A stretch of 64,000 bases of DNA, taken from Planctomycetaceae bacterium (GTDB lineage: Bacteria > Planctomycetota > Planctomycetia > Pirellulales > Lacipirellulaceae). The notes below the pieces were generated by a model. That model saw only the letters and a list, made by a program, of their open reading frames with translations. It was not told the DNA's origin and searched no databases. Shown here in pieces: positions 1 through 9,324 of the stretch. Position 1 is the first letter of the stretch. Each line of letters begins with the position of its first letter. A program made the translations under genes and the position numbers. The stretch lies in NCBI GenBank assembly GCA_003233055.1, contig QIKP01000058.1, positions 22,443 to 86,442 on the forward strand, written 5' to 3'.

Positions 1-19
1 CCGCAAGGACGAACCTGCC

Positions 20-2692
20 GTGGCCGACGACCCTCAAGTACCTGAAGAAGCTGGCAAAACCTCGGAAAAAACCGCCTTTGCCGCCCGGTTGATCGACCTG
101 CCGATCGAAGACGAGTTGAAGGAGAGTTACCTCACTTACGCGATGAGCGTCATCGTCAGCCGCGCGCTGCCTGACGTGCGTGACGGGCTCAAGCCTTCGC
201 AGCGACGCATTCTGGTGGCGATGAACGACCTGAACCTGGGTCCTGGGGCGGCTCGGGTGAAATGCGCCAAGATTTCTGGTGACACGAGCGGTAACTACCA
301 TCCGCATGGCGAAAGTGTCATCTACCCGACGCTCGTCCGAATGGCCCAGGAGTGGAACCTGCGTAGCCTGCTGATCGACAAACAGGGGAACTTCGGCAGT
401 ATCGCTGGCCTCCCCCCCGCTGCGATGCGATATACCGAAGCAAGGCTCTCGCCGGTCGCTTCGATGATGCTGGAGGACCTCAAACTCGACACGGTCGACT
501 TCGTTCCGACTTACGACGAGCGGCGTCTCGAGCCGACCGTCCTCCCGGCAAACTTCCCCAATCTGCTAGTGAATGGCTCGGGCGGCATCGCGGTCGGCAT
601 GGCAACGAGCATCCCGCCACACAACCTCCAGGAAGTCTGTGCCGGCGTGATCGCGATGATCGACGATCCCGACATCTCGATTTCTGGCCTGATGGAGCAC
701 ATCAAAGGGCCTGACTTCCCGACCGGTGGCATGATTTGCGGACGGTCAGGCATCCACAAGGGGTACCACACCGGTCGTAGCACGGTGGTCGTCCGGTCGC
801 ACACGACCGTCGAAGAAAAGGGAAAACGGACGCGGATTATCATCCACGACATCCCTTACCAGCAGACCCGCGACGCGATGATGAAGAAGATCGCGGCGCT
901 GGCCAACGAAGGCAAGGTTGCCGGCATTAGCGACGTGCGCGACGAGAGCGATCTCAAGGAGCCGGTCCGGATCGTCATCGAACTCAAGCGAGATGGCGAC
1001 CCCGATATCATCTTGAATCAGCTCTACAAATTTTCCCCGATGCAGGACACCTTTAGCGTCATCCTGCTGGCGCTAGTCGATGGCAAGCCCCGGGTGCTGA
1101 ATCTCAAGGAGATGCTGCAAGAATTCGTCCGCCACCGGGTGATCGTCGTCCGCCGCCGGACACAGTTCTTGCTCTCCCGGGCCCGAAGGCGAAAACATAC
1201 GGTGCAGGGCTTGCTGCTGGCGCATGCCAACATCGACGAGGTGATCCGGGTGATCCGGGCCTCGAAGACGCAGCCCGAGGCGAAGCAGTCGCTCATGCAG
1301 ATCAAGACGCCCGGGGCGCTCCTGCAGCGGGCGTTGGGGGACGATGGCTACTCGCAGTTCCAAGAAGAGCGGGGCGTGGCGGAGGAATACTCGCTCACGC
1401 CAGTGCAGGCCGACGCGATTCTGAAGATGACACTCGGGCAGCTCGTTAACTTGGAGCAAGAGAAGCTGGCCGACGAGCATGCGGAGTTGCTCGAGCAAAT
1501 TGGCGGATTCTTGGAGATCCTAGGCGACGAGGCACGCATTTACGGCATGATTCGGGAGGACATGGAAGACCTCAGGAATTCCCGCCATGCCGACGCCCGG
1601 CGAACCGAAATCTCGGAGGAAGAGCTCGGGAACGTCAACATGGAGGACCTGATCGAGGAAGAGACCATGGTCGTCTCGATCACGCACAACGGGTACATCA
1701 AGCGGACGCCCTCGAGCACCTATCGCGCGCAGCGCCGCGGCGGCAAAGGAATCAAAGGGGCGACGGTTGCCAGCGACGACCCGGTCGAGCATTTGTTCGT
1801 TAGCAGCACGCATGATTACCTCCTGTTCTTCACCAACTATGGCAAGGTCTACTGGCAAAAGGTCTACAATTTGCCACTCCTTTCACGCGAGAGCAAAGGC
1901 CGGGCGGTGGTGAACCTGCTCAATCTGACCGAGGGAGAAAAAATTGCCGACTGCCGGGCGATTCGCGACTTCGATCTGCCTGACCATTACATGGTGATGG
2001 CGACCCGGCATGGGCTCGTCAAGAAGACCCACCTCAAAGCGTATGGCAGGCCGATGAAGACGGGCATCATTGCCATCAAGCTCAAGGAAGAGGACGAGCT
2101 GGTCGACGTGGTGGTCGCCAAGAGGGGCGATGAGCTGCTGCTCTCGACGGCCCAGGGGATGGCGATCCGATTTAGCGAGTCCGACGCCCGCCCGATGGGA
2201 CGCAACACCAGCGGCGTGAAGGGAATCAAGCTCTCCGCAGGCGACTCGCTCGCCGGCATGGTCGTCACCGATCCCGACGCAACGCTCCTCACCGCTACCG
2301 AGCATGGCTTCGGCAAACGAACCCCGTTCGGCCCGAACGCCGCCGCCGAAGGCGAGCCGGAAACCGAATCCGAAGACGAGATCAGTTCCTCTGCCAAGTA
2401 CCGTACGCAGAATCGGGGCGGCAAAGGCCTTCGCGATATCAAAACAACCGACCGCAACGGACCGGTGATCGGTATCACCCGCGTCGAGGACGACGACGAA
2501 CTGCTCATGATGACCGCCCGAGGAAAAATTCAGCGAATCAAAGCGAGCGACATCGGCATCATCGGCCGCAACACGCAGGGCGTCAACATCATGACGCTCG
2601 GCAGCAACGATACGCTCACGGCGATCGTGAGAGTTCCGGCGGAAGAGCGCGACGAGGATGCGGAGGAAGAGGGCGCATCCGACGAGGCGTAG
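20..2692 (+). CDS. gyrA: DNA gyrase subunit A
   Basis: Breakage-reunion subunit of the type II topoisomerase that introduces negative supercoils with GyrB. The 890-residue product has the catalytic Tyr138 in [10 protein letters not shown], a winged-helix region around HPHGES (94-99), and a C-terminal beta-pinwheel opened by the GyrA box QRRGGKG at 571-577. That box identifies gyrase rather than topoisomerase IV. A second box-like QNRGGKG occurs late in the pinwheel after a Glu/Ser-rich insertion, and the protein ends in an acidic tail. The GTG start at 20 is preceded by AAGGA at 5-9, a good ribosome-binding site. At the position of E. coli Asp87 the residue is Pro103, and at Ala84 it is Val100. 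The last codons and stop lie in a REP-like sequence. No gyrB is visible; the gene sits at the window edge. Confidence 0.97.
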   Translation: MADDPQVPEEAGKTSEKTAFAARLIDLPIEDELKESYLTYAMSVIVSRALPDVRDGLKPSQRRILVAMNDLNLGPGAARVKCAKISGDTSGNYHPHGESVIYPTLVRMAQEWNLRSLLIDKQGNFGSIAGLPPAAMRYTEARLSPVASMMLEDLKLDTVDFVPTYDERRLEPTVLPANFPNLLVNGSGGIAVGMATSIPPHNLQEVCAGVIAMIDDPDISISGLMEHIKGPDFPTGGMICGRSGIHKGYHTGRSTVVVRSHTTVEEKGKRTRIIIHDIPYQQTRDAMMKKIAALANEGKVAGISDVRDESDLKEPVRIVIELKRDGDPDIILNQLYKFSPMQDTFSVILLALVDGKPRVLNLKEMLQEFVRHRVIVVRRRTQFLLSRARRRKHTVQGLLLAHANIDEVIRVIRASKTQPEAKQSLMQIKTPGALLQRALGDDGYSQFQEERGVAEEYSLTPVQADAILKMTLGQLVNLEQEKLADEHAELLEQIGGFLEILGDEARIYGMIREDMEDLRNSRHADARRTEISEEELGNVNMEDLIEEETMVVSITHNGYIKRTPSSTYRAQRRGGKGIKGATVASDDPVEHLFVSSTHDYLLFFTNYGKVYWQKVYNLPLLSRESKGRAVVNLLNLTEGEKIADCRAIRDFDLPDHYMVMATRHGLVKKTHLKAYGRPMKTGIIAIKLKEEDELVDVVVAKRGDELLLSTAQGMAIRFSESDARPMGRNTSGVKGIKLSAGDSLAGMVVTDPDATLLTATEHGFGKRTPFGPNAAAEGEPETESEDEISSSAKYRTQNRGGKGLRDIKTTDRNGPVIGITRVEDDDELLMMTARGKIQRIKASDIGIIGRNTQGVNIMTLGSNDTLTAIVRVPAEERDEDAEEEGASDEA

Positions 2693-2744
2693 CCAATAGC
2701 CGACGAGCCCCTTCACTGCGAAAAAACGGCGATCGTCGGCTATT
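2679..2744. repeat. REP-like inverted repeat at the 3' end of gyrA
   Basis: The gyrA end (2679-2692) reads CCGACGAGGCGTAG, identical to the core of palindromes at 36372-36445 and 42740-42767. It is followed by a perfect 12-bp inverted repeat (2695-2706 with 2733-2744, arms AATAGCCGACGA/TCGTCGGCTATT, loop 26 nt). It lies between convergent genes, so it could act as a bidirectional terminator, although there is no long T-run. Confidence 0.7.
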
Positions 2745-2768
2745 CCGATGCTCTGAAACTGCTTCGGC

Positions 2769-4187
2769 CTACTCCGCCGTGGCCTTCACGGCTTTCGAGT
2801 CGGTGGTTGCTTCGCTGGGCTCCGCTTTGGTTTCCTCCACCCGATGGATCTCGAATCCAGGCGTCGGGGTGTTTGCGAAAAAAGCAGCCGCTTGATCGTC
2901 GCCGGTGATCTGCTCCGCCACGGGGTCCCACGAAATCTTGCGACCGAGGCGGGCGGCGATGGTGCAAAGATGGCACGTGTTCATCATTTGAACGTGCGTG
3001 AAGGCATCCGAGACCGGCAAGCCACCCTCGCGGATCGAGCGATAGAAATTATGCTTGTGGCCTTCGTGCGGCTTACCTTTGTAGAGCCGGCGGACGTCTT
3101 CGTCGGTGAACTGGTCTTTGTCCCAATTCTCTTCGATCGGTTTGCCCGCGATTTTCCCTCGGCTAACAAACATCCGCCCTTTCGATCCTTCGAACAAAAT
3201 TCCATTGTCAGCCCGGCTCGTCACGTGCATCTCGACGTCGCCTTCGAATTTGCAAACGACGTTAAAGTCGTGGGAAGTGTTGTACGAGTGGTCGACCGTT
3301 GCGTAGCCCTCTTTGTACGGAACCGGGTGTTTCGCATCGGTGCCATCGATCTCGGTCGGGCCCTGGCCCACGCCGTTTTGCGAAAGGGCCCAAGTGGCAA
3401 TGTCGATATGGTGGGCACCCCAGTCGGTGAATTTGCCGCCGGAGTATTCGTACCACCAACGAAAATTATAATGGCAGCGTTCCTTCAAGTAGTTGACCAG
3501 TGGTGCTTGCCCGAGCCACATGTACCAATCGAGTTCGGCCGGCGGTAGCTCCGGCTTGAAGGGGCCGCCCGTTGGGCAGTCGCCGATCCCGACGGTGATT
3601 TTTCGGATATCCCCAAGCAGTCCCTTTTGCACCATGTTGACCGCACGCAGGAACCGCCCTCGGTCTTGTCTCTGCTGAGTACCGACCACAAAGGTCAGGT
3701 CTTTGTGCTTGTGACAGGCCTCGCGGATAATCTGGTTTTCTTCAAGCGTGAGCGTGAGCGGTTTTTGGCAGAAGACATGCTTCCCCGCTTCGAGTGCCTC
3801 GACGGCGATCTTCACGTGCCAATGGTCCACCGTGGAGATGCTCACCACGTCGATATCGGCGCGATCCAAGACGCGCCGGTAGTCTTCGTAGGTGTCGGCC
3901 TTTCCTTTACCGATCAGCTCGTCGTTCTTTGCCTTTCGGGTTCGCCCCATGTCGACATCGCAAACCGCAAGGATGTCGCCGAATTGGGTATGATCGCGTG
4001 CGTCGCCGTTTCCCATGCCTCCCATGCCGATGCAACCGATCTGGGGGCGATCGTTTTTGTCGTTGTTCGCAAACGCCTTTTCGCTCCAGGCGAAGTAAGG
4101 GATGGACGCAGCGGCGAGGGTGGTAGAGGTTTTTAGAAATTCACGCCGGTTGTTGCGGGCGATGCTAGGCACGGGCTCGGTCGACAT
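2769..4187 (-). CDS. Tat-exported Gfo/Idh/MocA family oxidoreductase
   Basis: Predicted NAD(P)-dependent sugar or polyol dehydrogenase exported folded through the Tat system. The 472 residues begin with a twin-arginine signal (NRREFLK, Arg14-Arg15) and an Ala-rich stretch ending near residue 40. A Rossmann fold follows with a glycine-rich motif at 51-61. The usual EKP motif appears as QKP (VFCQKPL). Trp/Tyr-rich segments and a WGAHHID motif are typical of the family's substrate domain. This exported form is heavily expanded in planctomycetes, but the substrate cannot be read from sequence. The C-terminal tail is Glu/Lys/Ala-rich and probably disordered. It is convergent with gyrA, and a 28-nt tandem duplication lies just upstream. 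Confidence 0.9.
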   Translation of the reverse strand: MSTEPVPSIARNNRREFLKTSTTLAAASIPYFAWSEKAFANNDKNDRPQIGCIGMGGMGNGDARDHTQFGDILAVCDVDMGRTRKAKNDELIGKGKADTYEDYRRVLDRADIDVVSISTVDHWHVKIAVEALEAGKHVFCQKPLTLTLEENQIIREACHKHKDLTFVVGTQQRQDRGRFLRAVNMVQKGLLGDIRKITVGIGDCPTGGPFKPELPPAELDWYMWLGQAPLVNYLKERCHYNFRWWYEYSGGKFTDWGAHHIDIATWALSQNGVGQGPTEIDGTDAKHPVPYKEGYATVDHSYNTSHDFNVVCKFEGDVEMHVTSRADNGILFEGSKGRMFVSRGKIAGKPIEENWDKDQFTDEDVRRLYKGKPHEGHKHNFYRSIREGGLPVSDAFTHVQMMNTCHLCTIAARLGRKISWDPVAEQITGDDQAAAFFANTPTPGFEIHRVEETKAEPSEATTDSKAVKATAE

Positions 4188-4213
4188 TGCGTTGGATTCT
4201 CCTGCATGGGAAT

Positions 4214-4268
4214 GGGGGCGGTTCCAGTCTATCCTGCCAAAGGGGGCGGTTCCAGTCTATCCTGCCAA
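4214..4268. repeat. 28-nt tandem duplication upstream of the oxidoreductase
   Basis: Two adjacent exact copies of a 27-base sequence starting GGGGGCGGTTCCAGTC (4214-4240 and 4242-4268) are separated by one A. They lie 27-81 nt upstream of the oxidoreductase start codon, so they may duplicate a leader or operator segment. Confidence 0.8.
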
Positions 4269-4407
4269 CCCGTTCATTGCGAGCAGATCGCCGATTACGA
4301 AGGTGCCGACCAAAAAACGCTATCGTCAGGCCGAACTGCCTTGCCCCTGAGGTTGGGCCGATGGAGCCAAGGGATGGAGCCAGGGACCGACGGCTATTTT
4401 CGTCCGA

Positions 4408-4959
4408 CTAGCCCGCCGCCGGCCAGAGCCCTGCGAAGATTCCTGCAGTGATTAGTGCGTAGACCAGCCCGTCGAGCATTTCCATCGCTACATATTTGCG
4501 GAACCAAAAGACGCCGGGGAAGGGCCCCGCGACGTGGCACAGGAGGCCCGCCATGAAGACCAGCCGAAAGATCTCCATCATGCTCGCGCCCGGGGCGAAG
4601 GCGATCGACGCCAAGTAGCCGATCGCAAAGGCGGCGACTAGGAAGAACGCCAGGGTCAGGCCAATCGCTTTGCCCATGTTGGGTGGTTTCGGCCAGAGGA
4701 TGAGCATCCCCCGGCATCGGGTCTCCATCTTTTGCTTGAATTCAGGCTCGGACATGAGCTTGGGGTCGTCGCAGAAGGGGAAGAGGTACTGGCTGGCCGC
4801 GACGCTATTTTGGTCGAGGAAGTCAAGCAATCCCTCTTCCGCTGGCAGCTTGTTCCACTCCGGCTTGTGGTGGGGGAGCAGGGTCCAGGCGATGGTGCTG
4901 GCGATATGCGTCGCGAGGCCAGCAAGCAAGATTGGCAGCCAGAGATCCCAGGCGGTCAT
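4408..4959 (-). CDS. Conserved small integral membrane protein, function unknown
   Basis: A 183-residue membrane protein I do not recognise. Residues 1-25 (from MTAWDLWLP) form one hydrophobic helix. A soluble stretch of about 75 residues contains an acidic D/E-rich part (LPAEEGLLDFLDQN). Two or three further hydrophobic helices follow (FFLVAAFAIGYLASIAF, LVFMAGLLCHVAGPF, LVYALITAGIFAGLW). The open frame extends upstream to 5229, but the ATG at 4959 is chosen because GAAGGAG lies about 8 nt before it and the extra N-terminal residues look non-coding. It is divergent from the ribosomal operon. Confidence 0.8.
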   Translation of the reverse strand: MTAWDLWLPILLAGLATHIASTIAWTLLPHHKPEWNKLPAEEGLLDFLDQNSVAASQYLFPFCDDPKLMSEPEFKQKMETRCRGMLILWPKPPNMGKAIGLTLAFFLVAAFAIGYLASIAFAPGASMMEIFRLVFMAGLLCHVAGPFPGVFWFRKYVAMEMLDGLVYALITAGIFAGLWPAAG

Positions 4960-5139
4960 AGCGGTTTCTCCTTCGGAAATAACGATGGGAAAGGGCATTG
5001 TAGGGAATTCAAGGGCCCTTTCGAGTCTCCAGGCAGCTTTGGCCCCCGTGTACCTGGCCTTTTGGGCAAAGTCTCCCGGTTTTCCCGGGTCGTGGCATGA
5101 CGATCTGGAACCAATCCTCGAAAACCATCCCCCCCACCG

Positions 5140-5168
5140 TTGACACTTTTCCCGTACAGCGATAGATT
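5140..5168 (+). promoter_or_regulatory. Sigma70-type promoter of the S10 operon
   Basis: TTGACA at 5140-5145 is a perfect -35 box. A 17-nt spacer leads to TAGATT at 5163-5168, which matches four of six -10 positions. Initiation near 5175 would give a leader of about 98 nt before the rpsJ GTG. No comparably good promoter was noticed further inside the cluster. Confidence 0.75.
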
Positions 5169-5231
5169 TATCGATTCCTCTGAGTTGTTCAGGGGAGAGC
5201 CTGTTGTTTGAAATCTGGGCCAATCGCATTT

Positions 5232-5254
5232 CCCCCCCCGAGAAAAAAGGGGGG
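5232..5254 (+). promoter_or_regulatory. C-run/G-run hairpin in the rpsJ leader
   Basis: Eight C at 5232-5239 and six G at 5249-5254 flank an A-rich loop. They can form a very stable stem ending just before the AGGGAG ribosome-binding site of rpsJ. S10-operon leaders are known sites of L4 autoregulation in proteobacteria; a role here is inference. Confidence 0.45.
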
Positions 5255-5272
5255 CGTTAGGGAGCAACCACT

Positions 5273-5596
5273 GTGGCGGCATCGAAGGAAATTATCCGAA
5301 TTCGGATGGAAGCGTACGATCACTCGGTACTCGACCAGAGTGCTGCCGAGATCGTCGATACCGCCAAGCGAACCAACTCGGTAGTCCATGGCCCGATTCC
5401 GCTACCGACAAGGATTGAGCGATACACGGTCATTCGTGGCCCCCATGTCGACAAGAAGTCGCGGCAGCAATTCGAGATTCGGACGCACAAGCGTCTTATT
5501 GATATTGCTCAGGCGACCGCCAAGACAATCGAAGCGCTCAATAAGCTTAGCCTGCCCGCAGGCGTCGACATTAAGATCAAAGCAACGACTGCCTAG
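5273..5596 (+). CDS. rpsJ: 30S ribosomal protein S10
   Basis: Small-subunit head protein, which also acts as transcription factor NusE. Its 107 residues are normal for the family and include [14 protein letters not shown] near the N-terminus and a conserved [17 protein letters not shown] segment. The GTG start is supported by AGGGAG about 10 nt upstream. It is the first gene of the S10-spc cluster and is followed by an unusually long 169-nt spacer before rplC. Confidence 0.97.
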   Translation: MAASKEIIRIRMEAYDHSVLDQSAAEIVDTAKRTNSVVHGPIPLPTRIERYTVIRGPHVDKKSRQQFEIRTHKRLIDIAQATAKTIEALNKLSLPAGVDIKIKATTA

Positions 5597-5765
5597 CTAA
5601 CTTGCGTTGGCTTGCCGTTGCCTCGGCGACCTAGCCAACAGCCAATAACCACACAGCATTACGAAAGAGCATGACTGGAAGTTGAATTGGGTAAGTCGGG
5701 GGTTCCTTTGGAGCTCGCGTGTCTCCCGCTCAACGACTGCATGACCAAATAAAAGGCGTATCGAG

Positions 5766-6470
5766 ATGGCAACTTCAGCACCACTGGCGGTGGGCATTCT
5801 GGGTCGAAAGATCGGGATGACCCAGATCTACGACGAATCGGGCAAGGCCGTTCCAGTGACGGTTGTCGAAGCGGGCCCCTGCGACGTCCTGCAGGTTCGG
5901 ACCGAAGAGCGGGATGGATACGAAGCGGTGCAACTAGGTTACCTTGATATGCCCCGCCGGCTCGCTAGCCGAAGTCGACGAGGTCATGTAGCAAAGCTCG
6001 ACAGTAAACGATCGAAGGCCCGTTTGGTCGCTGGCGTGGAGGCAGTCCCCAAGGCGGGCTGCGAACCCAAGCGGTTTGTCCGCGAGATTCGCGGATCGGC
6101 CGGCGATCTCGAAACAGGCTCCCAAGTCACCGTCGAGGCCTTTGCAGAGGTCGGCTCGGTCGACATCGTCGCGACAAGCAAGGGTCGCGGATTTTCTGGT
6201 GCCATGAAGCGGCATAATTTTTCTGGCCAACGAGCCACTCACGGCGTCAAGAAGTGCCATCGTCACATGGGGGGGACGGGCTGCAGTGCCTATCCAAGCC
6301 GCCTGTTCAAGGGTATCCGCATGCCGGGCCAGTATGGCAACACCCGCGTCACTGTCCGCAATCAGCGAGTGGTGAAGGTCGATGTCGAGAACAATCTGCT
6401 GCTGGTCTGCGGCGGAATCCCAGGCCCCAACGGCGGATTTGTCGTCGTTAAGAAAACCAACATCGTCTAG
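5766..6470 (+). CDS. rplC: 50S ribosomal protein L3
   Basis: Early-assembly protein near the peptidyl transferase centre. The 234 residues start with the typical GILGRKIGMTQIYDESG and contain the conserved loop RMPGQYGN, whose Gln is methylated in some bacteria. A Ser/Arg-rich insertion around residues 60-80 (RRLASRSRRGHVAKLDSKRSK) makes it slightly longer than the E. coli protein. The next gene, rplD, is 45 nt downstream. Confidence 0.97.
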   Translation: MATSAPLAVGILGRKIGMTQIYDESGKAVPVTVVEAGPCDVLQVRTEERDGYEAVQLGYLDMPRRLASRSRRGHVAKLDSKRSKARLVAGVEAVPKAGCEPKRFVREIRGSAGDLETGSQVTVEAFAEVGSVDIVATSKGRGFSGAMKRHNFSGQRATHGVKKCHRHMGGTGCSAYPSRLFKGIRMPGQYGNTRVTVRNQRVVKVDVENNLLLVCGGIPGPNGGFVVVKKTNIV

Positions 6471-6515
6471 GCGGGCGTCGCACTAGCGGCCGAGTCACGC
6501 AAGAGTCCAATACCA

Positions 6516-7193
6516 ATGCCAAAATTAAACATCCTCGATCGCAAGGGCAATAAGGTCGGCACCTACAGTGTCGAACCGGCCGACTTTGCACCCACCATCA
6601 ATAAGCAGCTCCTGCACGATTCCGTGGTCATGTACCAAGCGAATCGTCGCCAGGGGAGCCATAAAACCAAGTCGCGTGCCGAGGTGAAGTCCTCCACTAA
6701 GAAGCTCTATCGCCAGAAAGGGACGGGCAACGCTCGTGCTGGTCATCGGCGGAGTGGTATTCGTCGCGGTGGTGGTCATATTTTTGCGATTCGCCCGCGA
6801 GACTACTCCTACCATCTGCCTCGCAAGGCGCTGCAACTGGCAACCCGCATGGCGATTGCCTCCAAGGTGGCGGACGACGAGCTGGTGGTGATTGACGAGC
6901 TGCATTTCGACCAACCAAAGACCCAAGATATGGCTCAGATCATCAAAAATCTTGAGTGTCACGACGATACGCTCCTGGTTGCTACGGAGTCGTATAACGA
7001 AAATGTTTATAAGAGTGGCCGGAATATTGACCACGTATCGGTCACCCCGGCCTCTGAGTTGAATGCGTTGAATGTGCTATCGGCCCGCCGGCTCCTTATT
7101 ACCAAGGGAGCCCTGGACGCTTTGCGGTCGAAGGCTTCGGCAGCAGGCAAGTCAGTAAGTGCAGGGCAACCTTCCGCGGCGGATTCCGAGTAA
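6516..7193 (+). CDS. rplD: 50S ribosomal protein L4
   Basis: Large-subunit protein lining the exit tunnel and, in some bacteria, the autogenous repressor of the S10 operon. The 225 residues include the tunnel-loop signature KLYRQKGTGNARAGHRRSG and GGGHIFAIRPRDYSY. A Ser/Ala-rich C-terminal tail of about 20 residues is beyond the usual end. Only 12 nt separate it from rplW. Confidence 0.97.
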   Translation: MPKLNILDRKGNKVGTYSVEPADFAPTINKQLLHDSVVMYQANRRQGSHKTKSRAEVKSSTKKLYRQKGTGNARAGHRRSGIRRGGGHIFAIRPRDYSYHLPRKALQLATRMAIASKVADDELVVIDELHFDQPKTQDMAQIIKNLECHDDTLLVATESYNENVYKSGRNIDHVSVTPASELNALNVLSARRLLITKGALDALRSKASAAGKSVSAGQPSAADSE

Positions 7194-7205
7194 GAGCAAA
7201 AGAAC

Positions 7206-7520
7206 ATGCCAAGACATATCCCCCAGACAACGACGCTTGAACTCGAGCCGCATCAGATTCTTCTTCGCCCCTTGGTGACGGAGAAGGGAATGCATCGTTC
7301 GACGCGGCACAACGCTTATACCTTTGAGGTGAACAGGCTCGCCTCCAAGTCCGATATTCGTCAAGCTGTCGAGAAGCTGTTTGATGTGAAGGTCGAAAAG
7401 GTGCATACCCAAAATCGTAAGGGAAAGCCTCGCCGAACCAAGCAGCAGTTGGGCCACACAAGCGATTGGAAAAAGGCGATCGTCACGCTGAATAAAGAGC
7501 ATAACATCGAATTTTTCTAA
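7206..7520 (+). CDS. rplW: 50S ribosomal protein L23
   Basis: Exit-site protein that docks trigger factor and SRP. The 104 residues carry LEPHQILLRPLVTEKGMH, the ASKSDIRQAVEKLFDVKV core and a basic loop (NRKGKPRRTKQ). The length is typical. It sits between rplD and rplB in canonical order. Confidence 0.97.
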   Translation: MPRHIPQTTTLELEPHQILLRPLVTEKGMHRSTRHNAYTFEVNRLASKSDIRQAVEKLFDVKVEKVHTQNRKGKPRRTKQQLGHTSDWKKAIVTLNKEHNIEFF

Positions 7521-7612
7521 GCGGCTGAAACCTTGTTGTTCGCGATGAGCCAGTTGGTTGGCGAGCGGCAGCAAGCGGATTACTGAAAGCAGATACCTGA
7601 GAGCTTCCCACT

Positions 7613-8476
7613 ATGGGCATCAAAAAATACAAACCGACAACTCCTGGCCGTCGCGGTGCGTCGGTGAGCGACTTTGCCGAGCTAACTCCAGGTGCCAAGC
7701 CTGAGAAAAGCTTGCTGCGAACTATCACCAAGACGGGTGGGCGTAACAACCAGGGCAAGATCACCGTTCGTCATCGTGGCGGCGGGCACAAGCGTCGCTA
7801 CCGGTTGATCGATTTCCGACGGGGGAAAGATGGCATCCCGGCGAAGGTTGATTCGATTCAATACGATCCCAATCGGTCTGCACGGATTGCTTTGTTGCAT
7901 TACGCCGATGGCGAAAAACGATACATCATCGCCCCGGCTGGCCTCCAGGCGGGCGACCAAGTCATGAGTGGGTCGGAGTCGGAGCCCAAGGTGGGCAACT
8001 GCTTGCCCCTCTCGAAAATTCCCATCGGTACGGTGATTCATAACATTGAATTGCGTGCCGGCCGTGGGGGAGTGCTTTGTCGGAGTGCGGGCACCAGTGC
8101 GTCGCTGATGGCACGCGAGGCCGACTGGGCGCAAATTTCGCTCCCAAGTGGCGAAATTCGACGAATACCGTCCGCTTGTCGGGCGACGATTGGGTCGACC
8201 AGCAACGGCGACCACAGCATGATTGTCCTTGGTAAAGCGGGACGGAAGCGATGGATGGGCCGGCGCCCTCATGTTCGAGGTACGGCGATGAATCCGGTGG
8301 ACCATCCCCATGGTGGTGGCGAAGGTCGAACCAAGGGGGGGCGTCATCCGGTCAGCCCGACCGGTGTGCCGGCGAAGGGTGGCAGTACTCGACAAAGGCG
8401 CAAGCCATCGAACGCTGCGATTGTCCGGCGTCGCAAGAGCAGACGTTACGGTGTACAGAAACTGGTAAAGAAGTAG
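7613..8476 (+). CDS. rplB: 50S ribosomal protein L2
   Basis: Required for subunit association and peptidyl transferase activity. The 287 residues begin [15 protein letters not shown] and contain [19 protein letters not shown]. The C-terminal signature [17 protein letters not shown] includes the conserved histidines, and the tail ends [13 protein letters not shown]. The length fits the family, and the next gene is rpsS. Confidence 0.98.
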   Translation: MGIKKYKPTTPGRRGASVSDFAELTPGAKPEKSLLRTITKTGGRNNQGKITVRHRGGGHKRRYRLIDFRRGKDGIPAKVDSIQYDPNRSARIALLHYADGEKRYIIAPAGLQAGDQVMSGSESEPKVGNCLPLSKIPIGTVIHNIELRAGRGGVLCRSAGTSASLMAREADWAQISLPSGEIRRIPSACRATIGSTSNGDHSMIVLGKAGRKRWMGRRPHVRGTAMNPVDHPHGGGEGRTKGGRHPVSPTGVPAKGGSTRQRRKPSNAAIVRRRKSRRYGVQKLVKK

Positions 8477-8563
8477 CAGTCAGCCCTCTGCGACCAACCC
8501 TCCGCCCAGTAGAGTGGCCGGGAACGGAACAGAGAGCTGAAAGCGGAGAGTTGAAAGCCAACT

Positions 8564-8833
8564 ATGGGACGTTCACTAAAAAAAGGCCCCTACGTCGATT
8601 CAAAGCTTTATGCGAAGATCGATAAGCAAAACGACTCGGGTCGCAAAGAGCCGGTCACAACTTGGGCGCGTGCCTGCACGATCGTCCCGGAGTTTGTGGG
8701 GCATACATTTATGGTCCACAACGGTAAGATCCACATGAAAGTGTTTATTACCGAAGACATGGTGGGACATAAACTGGGAGAGTTTGCCCCTACTCGCAAT
8801 TTCCGCGGCCATAGTGGTCGGGGTAAAAAGTAA
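8564..8833 (+). CDS. rpsS: 30S ribosomal protein S19
   Basis: Small-subunit head protein contacting S13 and tRNA. The 89 residues start [15 protein letters not shown] and end with the conserved [21 protein letters not shown]. The spacer before it carries two related purine-rich stretches (GAGAGCTGAAAGC and GAGAGTTGAAAGC), one of which serves as a weak ribosome-binding region. Confidence 0.97.
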   Translation: MGRSLKKGPYVDSKLYAKIDKQNDSGRKEPVTTWARACTIVPEFVGHTFMVHNGKIHMKVFITEDMVGHKLGEFAPTRNFRGHSGRGKK

Positions 8834-8913
8834 GAAAGGTTTCCGGCTTTCCGCTGCCCCTTTTGGGGTAGTTGCGAAACCGAGCGGACCACGGAAAGCT
8901 GAGAGCTTTTACT

Positions 8914-9240
8914 ATGGCCTACAAAGCAATTCACAAACATGCTCGCATTAGCGCCACGAAGGTGCGACCGCTGGCCGATATGATTCGAGGACAGCAGGTC
9001 GACGAGGCCCTGGCCATCCTCAAATTTCAGCCTCATCGTGGGGCGAGAATGCTGGAGAAGGTGCTGAAAAGCGCCCTTGGCAATGCCGAAGAACGGGGTG
9101 CCCCCAACATGGGCGGACTGCGTGTCGTCGAAGCCCGCGTTGATGGCGGGCCGATGTTCAAGCGGATGCGACCTCGTGCTCGCGGAATGGCCCACATTAT
9201 TAAGAAACGATTTAGCCACATTGTCGTAGCCATTGAATAG
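8914..9240 (+). CDS. rplV: 50S ribosomal protein L22
   Basis: Globular surface domain plus a beta-hairpin reaching into the exit tunnel. The start at MAYKAIHKHARISATKVRP (108 residues) matches the family; an in-frame ATG at 8872 would add 14 unconserved residues and is not used. The C-terminal hairpin sequence GGPMFKRMRPRARGMAH is conserved. A repeated 15-mer (9260-9292) follows the stop codon. Confidence 0.95.
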   Translation: MAYKAIHKHARISATKVRPLADMIRGQQVDEALAILKFQPHRGARMLEKVLKSALGNAEERGAPNMGGLRVVEARVDGGPMFKRMRPRARGMAHIIKKRFSHIVVAIE

Positions 9241-9259
9241 CACCGGCTCGCCCAAGTAA

Positions 9260-9292
9260 TTACCTGAATATACTGCGTTACCTGAATATACT
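9260..9292. repeat. Duplicated 15-mer between rplV and rpsC
   Basis: TTACCTGAATATACT occurs at 9260-9274 and again at 9278-9292, separated by GCG, giving a period of 18. It occupies most of the spacer before rpsC. Confidence 0.75.
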
Positions 9293-9324
9293 TCCCCCTG
9301 CCCTTCCACCCCACGACCCGTCAC

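Larger units (their letters stand above)
4960..5272. other. Divergent intergenic region before rpsJ
   Basis: This 313-bp spacer holds the rpsJ promoter (5140-5168), an untranslated leader of roughly 100 nt and the C-run/G-run hairpin (5232-5254). The half nearer the membrane protein shows only its ribosome-binding site, and I found no convincing minus-strand promoter. No RNA gene was recognised. Confidence 0.6.

Noticed and set aside
1883..2716. 277-residue minus-strand frame opposite gyrA
   Set aside because: Shadow of the gyrA codon bias; its sequence is low-information and it overlaps a certain gene completely.
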